NCBI GenBank assembly: GCA_963703605.1
Contig: CAVPFC010000030.1
Location: 95,896 to 159,895, forward strand
Length of the DNA: 64,000 nt
Reading direction: 5' to 3'
Origin: DASXKD01 sp963703605
GTDB lineage: Bacteria; Actinomycetota; Actinomycetes; Streptosporangiales; Streptosporangiaceae
Numbering within the stretch: position 1 is the stretch's first letter; every line of letters starts with the position of its first letter. The position numbers and the translations under genes are program-made. Below are positions 7,564 to 15,691 of this stretch, piece after piece. The notes beneath the pieces were generated by a model, which saw nothing but the letters and a program-made list of their open reading frames with translations, ran no database searches and was not told the origin of the DNA.

Positions 7564-9552
7564 ATGATCCTGCTCGTGGTTGGCCTGGTGGCCGTTATCG
7601 TCGTCATCCTCATTGCCGTCTTTCTCAGCATTCGCCTGGGGCATGGCGACGAGCACGACGACGAGCTGGACATGAGGCCGAGCAGCCGCGACCAGCGGGC
7701 CGGGGAGGACCGCTGGCGGGAACCAAGTATCCGCGACACACGCCGGCCCGCACGGACGCCGGGCGGTGAGCGCCCCGGCGGTGCGGATGACGATCGCAGG
7801 CGCGGCGCGGAACCCGGCTACAGCGCCCGCACCGGGCCGCGCGACCGCGATCGCCCGGACCGCGACTACGACGCCGCGCCGCACCGGCCCGCCCGCCGCG
7901 AGCAGGCCGACCACGCGGACGAGCCGGCCCGGCGACGGTCCCCCGCTTCCGCGTCCGCGCAGGGCCGCGGGCGTTACGACGCCAGCCGTTCGCGCGGGAC
8001 CGCTGACGACGATTACCCGGACGAGTACGCCGACGAGGGTTACCCCGGCGCCGGCGATCGTTCCGGCTCGGGCCGGAAGGCGGCATCCGCTGCGGCCCCG
8101 GGCAAGAGCCGGTCGCGGCAGCACAAGAGCAAGCGCGATGACGACGACGACTGGCCGAGCGGCGAATGGGAGTCGCTCTCCGACGAGCAGTACTGGGCCG
8201 AACTGTCGGCCGACAAGCCGCTCGCGACCACGGCCAGGCCGGCCAGCCAGCCGGCCCGCGCGGCCAAGCCCGCGCCGGCCGAGCGCGGTACCAGGGCCCC
8301 CAGAACGGGCGCCGCCCCGGGGCTGGACAGCCCGGCAGAGCCGCCCAGGGCCGAGCCACGGGCCGCCGGCCGCCCCGGCCGCTCACCCGAACTGGCACCT
8401 CCGCAGCGCGAGGAAGGCCGTGAGCCGCGCCCCAGGCGGGAACGCCCAGCGGAGCGTGAGGCCGTGACCGAGCGCCTCCCGGTCCGGCACCGGGAGCCCT
8501 CGGTACCGGTGGCACGGCAGGCCGCCGAGGCCCCCCCGCCCAGCCGGCCCGTTCCGGCCGGCACGCACCCGTCGCTGGACACGGGGATGTACCCCACCAG
8601 GGACACCGGCCGCCATCCGTCGCTGGATGCGCTCCCCGCCGCGCGGGACACCGGCCCGCACGCGACCGGCGGCTACCCGCCCAGGGACGCCGGCCGCCAT
8701 CCCTCGCTGGACACCGGGCCCCGACCGGCACGGGATCCGAGCCTGGTCATGCACGGCGGGCCGTCATCCGGCCCGCCGCCCCGGGTGCCCGGCGCCCTGG
8801 ATGACGATCCGCTCACCAGCCCGTCGTTCTCGATGGTGGCGGACCCGGCCACCGACAGCCGCTCCTACGGCCACGGCAGGAAGAGCTCCCGTTCCGCCGA
8901 CAACGGCTCGGGCCAGCGCGCCAGCGACCCGCGCAGTGCTGGCCCCGGCCCCAGCACCCCGCGCAGTGCTGGCCCCGGCCCCACCACCCCGCGCAGTGCT
9001 GGCCCCGACCCCACCACCCCGCCCCATGGCAACGGGGCCGCTCACCCGGGCGGGCATGACAGCGGCGGTCACGCGACCGCCGGCTACGCCAGCCCCGGTT
9101 ACGCCTACCCGGCGGAGCAGGTGCCCGCCCCGGCGCCGCCGGCGCAGTGGTACGGCTCGCCGCCCCCTGCCGAGCCGGCCGCCACCCCCGCCTATGGGGA
9201 TCCCTACAGTTACCCGGCCGCCAGCGCCAGCAGCGTCGGCTCGCCAGCGAGCCTCGACGGCAACGCGAGCTACGGCGGCTACCTTGCCGATCCGCTGCGC
9301 GTGTACTCGCCGCCGCCATACGAGTCGCCCGCCGCCAGCTATCCCGACCCGGCCAGCGTTCCCTACCAGGCCCCTCCGGCTTACCCCGAGGCCTACCCGG
9401 AGCACCCCTACCCGCCCGGGCCAAGCCAGCCGGAACCGGCTCCGTACCCCGACGGCTACGCCGGCCCCGGGTACGCCCCCGGCTACGAAAACGGCTACGG
9501 TACGGACCCGTACGCAGGTGGCGGATATGGGGCGTACCCGCCCCAGGGTTGA
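7564..9552 (+). CDS. Membrane-anchored, largely disordered Pro/Arg/Ser-rich protein
   Basis: From ATG 7564 (an in-frame TTG lies at 7552) the product has one strong membrane helix (MILLVVGLVAVIVVILIAVF), then more than 600 residues of low complexity. An Arg/Asp-rich part is followed by SLSDEQYWAELSADKPLA (about residues 200-217), the only stretch that looks foldable. Next come degenerate repeats of the type HPSLDTGxxPxRDTG, a threefold 10-residue repeat PRSAGPGPST (bases 8929-9018), and a C-terminal Tyr/Pro/Gly-rich tail. Such proteins are common and unnamed in Streptosporangiales-like actinomycetes. A cytosolic, possibly condensate-forming or scaffold role is conceivable, but nothing in the sequence proves it. 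Confidence 0.72.
   Translation: MILLVVGLVAVIVVILIAVFLSIRLGHGDEHDDELDMRPSSRDQRAGEDRWREPSIRDTRRPARTPGGERPGGADDDRRRGAEPGYSARTGPRDRDRPDRDYDAAPHRPARREQADHADEPARRRSPASASAQGRGRYDASRSRGTADDDYPDEYADEGYPGAGDRSGSGRKAASAAAPGKSRSRQHKSKRDDDDDWPSGEWESLSDEQYWAELSADKPLATTARPASQPARAAKPAPAERGTRAPRTGAAPGLDSPAEPPRAEPRAAGRPGRSPELAPPQREEGREPRPRRERPAEREAVTERLPVRHREPSVPVARQAAEAPPPSRPVPAGTHPSLDTGMYPTRDTGRHPSLDALPAARDTGPHATGGYPPRDAGRHPSLDTGPRPARDPSLVMHGGPSSGPPPRVPGALDDDPLTSPSFSMVADPATDSRSYGHGRKSSRSADNGSGQRASDPRSAGPGPSTPRSAGPGPTTPRSAGPDPTTPPHGNGAAHPGGHDSGGHATAGYASPGYAYPAEQVPAPAPPAQWYGSPPPAEPAATPAYGDPYSYPAASASSVGSPASLDGNASYGGYLADPLRVYSPPPYESPAASYPDPASVPYQAPPAYPEAYPEHPYPPGPSQPEPAPYPDGYAGPGYAPGYENGYGTDPYAGGGYGAYPPQG
8929..9018 (+). 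repeat. Threefold 30-bp in-frame tandem repeat
   Basis: Units at 8929-8958, 8959-8988 and 8989-9018 encode PRSAGPGPST, PRSAGPGPTT and PRSAGPDPTT. The unit starts CCGCGCAGTGCTGGCCC, close to CCGCGCAGTGCTAGCCC in intergenic repeat copy A near 6230. Confidence 0.85.
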
Positions 9553-9601
9553 CAACCCGGTACCACGAACGCGGACAATATGGCGACCCGGACGGATCGC
9601 A

Positions 9602-9907
9602 ATGCAGGCAGAGGAGACGGTGGACCGCGCACGGGATCACGCTCGCACGTACCACTTGCACCGGCTGGCGACGGCCCTTGACACGCAGGGCTTGCACGCC
9701 ACGGTGAAAACCACCTATCCGGTCGCCCTGCACATCTTCGCGCCCGGGGCGACCATGCTGGCCGAAAGCATCGGCTGTACCCCCGGCACCGACGACCGTG
9801 GCCACCTGCGCTGGTATTACCGCTGGTCATGGGGCGAGGTGCTGCATGATGCCGATGATCCGTCGGCCGCCGCCGCGAAGATCGCAGAGGTCCTGGCCGC
9901 GCGCTGA
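9602..9907 (+). CDS. Conserved-looking small protein of unknown function
   Basis: ATG 9602 opens a 101-residue soluble protein: MQAEETVDRARDHARTYHLH, then a compact alpha/beta region with KTTYPVALHIFAPGATMLAE, GHLRWYYRWSWGEVL and a C-terminal helix DPSAAAAKIAEVLAAR. The Trp/Tyr-rich strand and balanced composition look like a genuine folded protein. It follows the disordered membrane protein by about 50 bases in the same direction and could share its transcript. I do not recognise the family. Confidence 0.72.
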   Translation: MQAEETVDRARDHARTYHLHRLATALDTQGLHATVKTTYPVALHIFAPGATMLAESIGCTPGTDDRGHLRWYYRWSWGEVLHDADDPSAAAAKIAEVLAAR

Positions 9908-10077
9908 CCCCGGCTGGCGGGCCACGGCAACCGCCGTTGCCAGGCACCGGTCCGTCCCGCTGCCCGCGTTGGGCATTGGCGTTTTGTCTTTGGTGTTATG
10001 GCTTGTGTGCGCGCAACGCGCGAAGTGAAGGCTCTCCCGGCTGACGCTGCCGTGGCCGGGAGGGACAGGGAGGTCTC

Positions 10078-12081
10078 GTGAGCAAGCAGGCAACACCCCC
10101 GCCGCCGGGTGACCGGCCCACAGGGTCCGCACCGCCGCCGCCGCCCGCCTGGCGGCACTGGCTGTGGCCGGCCGCGCTGATGATCACCCTGCTGCTGTGG
10201 CTGTTCCTGCCCACGCTGCACGTCAGCCAAGTGGACCTCACCTACACACAGTTCCTGTCCCATGTCTCCTCGCACCAGGTGAAAACCGTCACGCTCGGCT
10301 CCAACGGCGGGGCCACCGGCACCCTGACCGACGGCAAGACCTACACCACCGTCATCCCGAGCCAGGCGGGGCAGCAGTTCCTCACCGACCTGCAAAGGAA
10401 CAACGTGGAGATCACCGCCACCACACCGGGCCCGTCCTTCGGCTCCGAGGTGCTCTCGTGGCTGATCCTGCTCGTTCCGTTCATCCTGATCGGCTGGCTC
10501 TGGATCCGGCTCTCCCGCGGCGCCGCCGGGCAGTTGCAGGGCGTGCTCGGGGCGGGCCGGTCCCGGGCCAAGGTCTTCGACGCCGAACGGCCGAAGACCA
10601 GGTTCTCTGACGTCGCCGGCTACGACGGCGCCAAGGCGGAGATCGCCGAGGTGGTGGACTTCCTGCGCAATCCCGACCGCTACCGCAGGGCCGGGGCCAC
10701 GCCGCCGCGCGGGGTGCTCATGATCGGTCCCCCGGGTACCGGCAAGACGCTCATCGCCCGCGCCGTGGCCGGCGAGGCCGACGTGCCGTTCTTCTCGGTG
10801 GCCGGTTCCAGCTTCGTTGAGCTGTTCGTCGGCGTCGGCGCCGCCCGGGTGCGTGACCTGTTCAGCGAGGCCCGCAAGCGGGCACCCTGCATCATCTTCA
10901 TCGACGAGCTCGACGCCATCGGCCAGCGGCGGGCCGGCGCCGGGGCGGTCGTCGCCAACGACGAGCGCGAGCAGACGCTCAACCAGCTGCTCACCGAGAT
11001 GGACGGCTTCGACCCGCTCGAGGGCATCGTGGTGCTCGCCGCCACCAACCGCCCCGAGGTGCTCGACCCAGCGCTGCTCCGGCCCGGCAGGTTCGACCGC
11101 CAGATCACCATTCCGCTGCCCAACCTCGCCGAGCGGACCGCCATCCTCGCGGTGCACAGCAAGGGCAAGCACTTGGACCCCGATGTCGACCTCCAGGCGG
11201 TCGCGCGCGGCACGCCCGGCTTCTCCGGCGCTGACCTGGCCAACCTGGTCAACGAGGCGGCCATCGTCGCGGTCCGTAACGGCCGCGACGTGATCCACGC
11301 CAGCGATTTCGATTCCGCCAGAGACCGGATCATCCTCGGCCAGCGCGGGGGCTCGAACGTGCTGCTTGCCGAAGAGAAGGAGGCCGTGTCCGTGCACGAG
11401 GCCGGCCACGCGATTGTCGCGGCGCTGTCTCCGCGGGCCGACCCGGTGGCCAAGATCACCATCCTCCCGGCCGGGCAGACGCTCGGGGTGACCGAGCAGC
11501 TGCCCTTGGTCGAGCGGCACCTCTACCAGGAGGACTACCTGACCCAGTCGCTGGCCGTGCGCCTGGGCGGGCGCGCCGCGGAGCTGGTCGAGTTCGGGCA
11601 GGGGTCCACCGGCGCAGCCAACGACCTCGCCTCGGCCACCGACCTGGCGGTCAAGATGGTCCGCGAGTTCGGGCTGTCCCCGGCGCTGGGCCCGGTGGGC
11701 TACCCCGAGGGTGGCTCGGTGTTCCTTGGTGGCGGGGGGCCGGGCATGTCCAGCCGCCCGTTCGCCGAGGCCACGCAGGCGGAGATCGACAGCGAGGTGT
11801 CGCGGCTGCTGCGCGAGGCCGAGGAGACCGCCACGACGCTGTTGCGCAGCCACCAGGCCGAGCTGAGGCAGCTCTCCAGCCTGCTCGTCGAGCAGGAGAC
11901 GGTGGATGGTGCAGCCGTCTACCAGATACTCGGTATCAAGCCGCCCGAGCACCAGCAGGAGGGGATCACCATGGCCCCGGAACGGCCCGTGCCCGCGCAC
12001 GTGGCCAGCCCGGCCAGGGTCGGCCCGGCGCATCCGCCCGCCGGTACGGCTCAGCCTCCGGCGGCCAAGCCCGGGGGCTGA
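10078..12081 (+). CDS. ftsH: ATP-dependent zinc metalloprotease FtsH
   Basis: A 667-residue membrane-bound AAA protease that degrades misfolded and regulatory proteins. Two helices (about residues 28-46 and 122-143) flank an extracytoplasmic domain. The AAA module shows Walker A GPPGTGKT (about 217-224), Walker B IIFIDELDAIG and the second region of homology ATNRPEVLDPALLRPGRFDR. The zinc site HEAGH is near residue 440. The C-terminus is a Pro/Ala-rich tail. The GTG start has a good ribosome site (GGGAGG, 4 bases before). The N-terminus is Pro-rich and the sequence is divergent from housekeeping FtsH, so it may be a second paralogue. It stands alone, closed by a hairpin at 12082. Confidence 0.94.
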   Translation: MSKQATPPPPGDRPTGSAPPPPPAWRHWLWPAALMITLLLWLFLPTLHVSQVDLTYTQFLSHVSSHQVKTVTLGSNGGATGTLTDGKTYTTVIPSQAGQQFLTDLQRNNVEITATTPGPSFGSEVLSWLILLVPFILIGWLWIRLSRGAAGQLQGVLGAGRSRAKVFDAERPKTRFSDVAGYDGAKAEIAEVVDFLRNPDRYRRAGATPPRGVLMIGPPGTGKTLIARAVAGEADVPFFSVAGSSFVELFVGVGAARVRDLFSEARKRAPCIIFIDELDAIGQRRAGAGAVVANDEREQTLNQLLTEMDGFDPLEGIVVLAATNRPEVLDPALLRPGRFDRQITIPLPNLAERTAILAVHSKGKHLDPDVDLQAVARGTPGFSGADLANLVNEAAIVAVRNGRDVIHASDFDSARDRIILGQRGGSNVLLAEEKEAVSVHEAGHAIVAALSPRADPVAKITILPAGQTLGVTEQLPLVERHLYQEDYLTQSLAVRLGGRAAELVEFGQGSTGAANDLASATDLAVKMVREFGLSPALGPVGYPEGGSVFLGGGGPGMSSRPFAEATQAEIDSEVSRLLREAEETATTLLRSHQAELRQLSSLLVEQETVDGAAVYQILGIKPPEHQQEGITMAPERPVPAHVASPARVGPAHPPAGTAQPPAAKPGG

Positions 12082-12101
12082 GCCGGGCGACACGGCCCGG
12101 C
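12082..12101. terminator. Stem-loop between convergent ftsH and glutaminyl cyclase genes
   Basis: Arms GCCGGGC (12082-12088) and GCCCGGC (12095-12101) with a 6-base loop. It begins directly after the ftsH stop and ends 8 bases before the stop of the convergent gene, so it can serve both. Confidence 0.6.
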
Positions 12102-12109
12102 ACCTGCCC

Positions 12110-12838
12110 TCACTCGGCCAGCAACCGTCCGGGATGCCTCCGGCGCCGGTCCTCGGTGAGCCTGACGTGGTAGACCGAGCGCCAGCGCTTGCCGGTGAGC
12201 AGGAACTCCCCGGTCGCGGGCAGCGCGGCGATGCCGTTCAGCACCGCCTGGGGGTCACCCCGGTGGTGTTCCATCACCGCCCGGGCGTCCACGACGTCGG
12301 CGACCTCGCCGCTGGCCGGCTCGATGCCCAGCAGGCAGGGGCTGCCCAGGACGTTGGCCCAGACCCGGCCGGCCGCCCAGGCCAGGTCGTTGAGGCCCCA
12401 CACCCGGTCGCCGCCGAGCCGGACCAGCACGATGCCGAGCGGCTTCAGCGTCCCCGGGTGGCGCCGGACCAGTTCGGTGCTGCCGTCGCTGGTCAGGATC
12501 TCGCCCTCGGCGCTGCACATCCCCCAGCCCTCGCGGTTGTAGGGGACCGTCTCCGGCTCCCCCAGGCGCTGCGGATCCCAGCGCAGCGCCACTCGCTCCT
12601 GCCAGGTCAGCTGCCAGATATGCCCGCCGGCCAGGCAGATGCCCTCCGCGAACAGCTCCGGTGGCAGCGGTGCGCGCTCGGCCACCCGGTCCGCGCCGAG
12701 CTGGTAGCGGCACAGGGCCGACTCCCCGTATTCGCCGGTGCTCTCCCAGACCGTGCCGCCGTCCACGATCAGGCCCTGGGTGAAGCCGCGCCCCGGATGT
12801 GGCATCCGGCGCAGCACCCGCAGCCGGTGAAACCTCAC
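12110..12838 (-). CDS. Glutaminyl-peptide cyclotransferase (plant/bacterial beta-propeller type)
   Basis: A 242-residue protein of the glutamine cyclotransferase family, which converts N-terminal Gln of peptides to pyroglutamate. Family hallmarks are FTQGLIVDGGTVWESTGEYG near the N-terminus, FAEGICLAGGHIWQLTW (about residues 62-78), then the repeated beta-blade pattern with LNDLAWAAGRVWANV and VLNGIAALPATGEFLLTGKRW. There is no signal peptide, whereas many homologues are secreted, so it is probably cytosolic or its start is incomplete. It converges with ftsH and is divergent from the aldo/keto reductase gene with only 24 bases between start codons. Confidence 0.85.
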   Translation of the reverse strand: MRFHRLRVLRRMPHPGRGFTQGLIVDGGTVWESTGEYGESALCRYQLGADRVAERAPLPPELFAEGICLAGGHIWQLTWQERVALRWDPQRLGEPETVPYNREGWGMCSAEGEILTSDGSTELVRRHPGTLKPLGIVLVRLGGDRVWGLNDLAWAAGRVWANVLGSPCLLGIEPASGEVADVVDARAVMEHHRGDPQAVLNGIAALPATGEFLLTGKRWRSVYHVRLTEDRRRRHPGRLLAE

Positions 12839-12862
12839 CCGGTTACCTTAGGATCGTTTCCC

Positions 12863-13846
12863 GTGGAAGAGCGCATTCTGGGCCGCACCGGCCGCGCGGT
12901 CTCGGTCATCGGCCTTGGCACCTGGCAGCTCGGCGCCGACTGGGGCGAGGTCGGCGAGCCCGCCGCGCTGGCCGTGCTGGAGGCGGCCGCCGACGCCGGC
13001 GTCACGTTCCTGGACACCGCCGACGTCTACGGCGACGGCCGCAGCGAGCGGCTGATCGGGCGGTTCCTGGCCAACAACCCCGGGCTGACGATGATGGTGG
13101 CGACCAAGATGGGCCGCCGGGTCGCCCTCGATCCCGCGCTGTACACGCTGGACAACTTCCGGGCGTGGACCGACCGGTCCCGGGCCAACCTCGGCGTGGA
13201 CACGCTCGACCTGGTCCAGCTGCACACCCCGCCGGCCCCGGTCTATTCGAGCGACGCGGTCTACGACGCGCTGGACACCCTGGTGGCCGAGCACCGCATC
13301 GCCGCCTACGGGGTGAGCGTCGAGACCACCGCCGAGGCGCTGACCGCGATCGCCCGGCCGGGTGTCGCCAGCGTCCAGCTCATCTTCAACGCGTTCCGGC
13401 GCAAGCCGCTGGACGAGGTGCTGCCCGCCGCGGGGGCGGCCGGGGTGGGCATCATCGCCCGGGTCCCGCTCGCCTCGGGACTGCTGTCCGGCCGGTACAC
13501 CCACGCCACCACCTTCGCCGCCGACGACCATCGCAGCTACAACCGGCACGGCGAGGCGTTCGACGTCGGGGAGACCTTCTCCGGCGTCGACTTCGACACC
13601 GGCGTCGACGCGGCCCGGGAGTTCGCCGCGCTCGCCCCGGCCGGCGCCACCCCGGCACAGACGGCGCTTCGCTGGGTGATCCAGCAGCCGGGCGTCACCA
13701 CCGTCATCCCCGGTGCGCGCAGCCCGGAGCAGGCGCGCCAGAACGCCGCCGCGGCCGCCCTTCCGCCGCTGACCACCGCGCAGCTCGACGGGATCAGGGA
13801 CATCTACGACCAGTACATCCGCGCCCAGGTACACGGCCGCTGGTAA
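12863..13846 (+). CDS. Aldo/keto reductase
   Basis: A 327-residue TIM-barrel oxidoreductase using NAD(P)H to reduce carbonyls. The GTG start gives MEERILGRTGRAVSVIGLGT. The catalytic tetrad positions are visible: Asp and Tyr in FLDTADVYGDG, Lys in MMVATKMGRR and His in DLVQLHTPP. The cofactor end motif QPGVTTVIPGARSPEQARQN is also present. It belongs to the group of general-stress and NDP-sugar-related reductases; the substrate cannot be predicted. It is transcribed divergently from the cyclase gene across a very short shared promoter region. Confidence 0.9.
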   Translation: MEERILGRTGRAVSVIGLGTWQLGADWGEVGEPAALAVLEAAADAGVTFLDTADVYGDGRSERLIGRFLANNPGLTMMVATKMGRRVALDPALYTLDNFRAWTDRSRANLGVDTLDLVQLHTPPAPVYSSDAVYDALDTLVAEHRIAAYGVSVETTAEALTAIARPGVASVQLIFNAFRRKPLDEVLPAAGAAGVGIIARVPLASGLLSGRYTHATTFAADDHRSYNRHGEAFDVGETFSGVDFDTGVDAAREFAALAPAGATPAQTALRWVIQQPGVTTVIPGARSPEQARQNAAAAALPPLTTAQLDGIRDIYDQYIRAQVHGRW

Positions 13847-13926
13847 ACGGGAGCCGGCCCGGCCAGCCGGCCCGGACCCCGAAGGCGTGCGTGCTGACGC
13901 GCCGCGGTGCTGGCGGGTATCGGACG

Positions 13927-14823
13927 TCACGGGCCTGGGCGGTCCGGGGTCTTTTCGAACCAGTGGTGGGCGTAGGGCTCGTCGCTGAACCGGGCCACCT
14001 CGCGGTAACCGGCCGACCGGTACAGGGCGATCGCCTCGCCGAGGGCCCGGTTGGTCTCCAGCCGGAAGGAGCGGGCCCCGCTGGCCGCCGCCCGCTCCTC
14101 AAGCTCGGCCAGCATGCGCCGGCCGAGCCCGAGCCCGCGGACGGCCGGGGCGGCCCACATCCGCTTGATCTCGGCCGCCGCGCCGGGGTGCAGCTTGACC
14201 GCGCCGCACCCGGCCGGCTCGCCGTGCAAGGTGGCCACCAGGATGAACCCGCCCGGCCTGGTCAGCTCCTCGTCGTCCGCGGAGATGGTGCGCGCCGGGT
14301 CGAACCCGCCGTCGAAGCGCTCCGCCAGCTCGGCGAAGTAGGCGGCCACGCAGAAGCGGGCGGACGGGTGCCGGGGATCGCACTCGGCGATCTGGATCGC
14401 CGAGGCCACCAGCAGCCGCTCCACCTCCGCCATCGCGGTGACCAGCCGGGTGCGCTGCCGCGGGCTGAGCGGCCCCAGGATGGACCGTGCCGCCTCGTCG
14501 GCCAGCCGGTCCAGCACCGCCCGCTCGGCCAGCCCCTGACTGGTCAGCCGCACCGTCCGCACCCGCTTGTCGGCTTCGCTGGGCTCGGCGGCGGCGAGCC
14601 CGGCGTCCTCGAGCGCCCGCAGCAGCCGGCTCAGGTAGCCCGAGTCCAGGTCGAGCCGTGATCGCAGCAGCCGCACGTCGCAGCCGTCCGGGCCGATCTC
14701 CCACAGCAGCCGTGCCTGGCCCAGCGGGCGGCCGCGGCCCAGGAACGCGTCATCGAGAGCGCCGACCCGTTGCGTGGCGGTCCGGTTGAAGCTGCGGACC
14801 TGGCCAACCATGCTGGCGTCCAT
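13927..14823 (-). CDS. MarR-type regulator fused to GNAT acetyltransferase
   Basis: A 298-residue two-domain protein. Residues about 10-135 form a winged-helix MarR domain (LLWEIGPDGCDVRLLRSRLD, YLSRLLRALEDAGL, VRTVRLTSQGLAE). Residues about 150-298 form a GNAT domain with the acetyl-CoA loop VRGLGLGRRMLAEL and the C-terminal ALYRSAGYREVARF motif. Fusions of this type are well known, but their targets mostly are not. The ATG at 14821-14823 is embedded in a perfect palindrome (see 14822). No ribosome site precedes it, and TATAGT sits six bases upstream, so the message is probably leaderless and autoregulated. The membrane protein gene upstream on the same strand ends 50 bases before. Confidence 0.9.
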   Translation of the reverse strand: MDASMVGQVRSFNRTATQRVGALDDAFLGRGRPLGQARLLWEIGPDGCDVRLLRSRLDLDSGYLSRLLRALEDAGLAAAEPSEADKRVRTVRLTSQGLAERAVLDRLADEAARSILGPLSPRQRTRLVTAMAEVERLLVASAIQIAECDPRHPSARFCVAAYFAELAERFDGGFDPARTISADDEELTRPGGFILVATLHGEPAGCGAVKLHPGAAAEIKRMWAAPAVRGLGLGRRMLAELEERAAASGARSFRLETNRALGEAIALYRSAGYREVARFSDEPYAHHWFEKTPDRPGP

Positions 14824-14845
14824 TCTCTGACTATAGTCAGAGAAT
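14822..14845 (-). promoter_or_regulatory. 24-bp perfect palindrome: likely MarR operator over a leaderless promoter
   Basis: A perfect 12+12 inverted repeat (arm ATTCTCTGACTA). On the minus strand its centre contains TATAGT, then six bases, then the ATG of the MarR-GNAT gene, which is the actinomycete pattern of a -10 box for a leaderless transcript. An operator here would block RNA polymerase directly, giving autorepression. Confidence 0.75.
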
Positions 14846-14873
14846 TAGCCGCGGTCCCCTGAGAGTCAGCGAA

Positions 14874-15524
14874 CTAGCTGGGCTGGTCCTTGAGAATCGC
14901 CTGGCCCTTCACCAGCCAGGCGACGCCGAACGCGACCACGGCGACCGCCTCCAGCCAGAACAGCGGCCGGAATCGCTGGATCGGCGCGCCGATGACCAGC
15001 GACTCGATGGGGACAAGGACCAGGCACAGCGCGATCACGGTGCCGCAGACCCGGTAGACGAGATCCCGCTGCCTCTTCTGCACGGTCCGGTCGGTGCCCG
15101 GCTCGGTCTTGGTGAACTGCCACAGCGCGATGACGGCCAGCAGGGCGAACAGCAGCCCGGCGCACGCGAAGTGAACGTAACCGATGTCCCTGGCCCGGGT
15201 GGACGGGTTGACCGGAGCCGTCGGGAACAGGGCCACGCCGATGGCGCAAATGCCCGCCAAGTTCGTGAGTCTGTTGTCCCAGACGTCGTAACCCCGGTAG
15301 GCGAACAGGAACACGCCGATGGCGCACAGGCTGCCGATCAGGATCCCGCGCACGTCGGTGTAGTAGTAGCCGCTCATCGAGCCCTGCATTTCGGCCTGCC
15401 GGATGAGCAGCATGTTGATGATCACCAGGGCGAACGGGAGCAGCAGCCCGATCAGCCCGATGAGCTTGCGGAGCGTCAGGTACGAGATCAGGCGCGCGTC
15501 GGCGGGTAGTGCCGTTGTGGTCAC
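14874..15524 (-). CDS. Six-helix membrane protein, function unknown
   Basis: A 216-residue protein starting at GTG 15524, chosen because AAGGAGGC lies about 8 bases upstream; the open frame extends further (to 15623) but with poor coding character. Six hydrophobic segments are visible (about residues 20-40, 60-80, 88-106, 115-140, 155-178, 185-205). A distinctive loop GYYYTDVRGILIG follows helix 1 and GYDVWDNRLTN follows helix 2. No transport or catalytic signature is recognised. It is upstream of the MarR-GNAT gene on the same strand. Confidence 0.75.
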   Translation of the reverse strand: MTTTALPADARLISYLTLRKLIGLIGLLLPFALVIINMLLIRQAEMQGSMSGYYYTDVRGILIGSLCAIGVFLFAYRGYDVWDNRLTNLAGICAIGVALFPTAPVNPSTRARDIGYVHFACAGLLFALLAVIALWQFTKTEPGTDRTVQKRQRDLVYRVCGTVIALCLVLVPIESLVIGAPIQRFRPLFWLEAVAVVAFGVAWLVKGQAILKDQPS

Positions 15525-15691
15525 CGCAGGCGCCTCCTTCCAGCAATCGCTGCCACGGCATGCGGCAGGGATCCCCCGTGGCACGCGGGCGGTCGCCCGC
15601 TTTAGCAAGAAAGAGGCACTCACCGGCGCCCCTGATACAGCCGGCCGGCGAGATTCGCCTGATGGGGGCCTGGGCCGGGGTTAGCGCGGCA

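Noticed and set aside
9817..12093. Long minus-strand frame of 758 codons
   Set aside because: Antisense shadow of ftsH with His/Arg/Gly-rich composition and no family motifs.
12799..14661. 620-codon plus-strand frame spanning two genes
   Set aside because: Shadow of the aldo/keto reductase and of the antisense MarR-GNAT gene.
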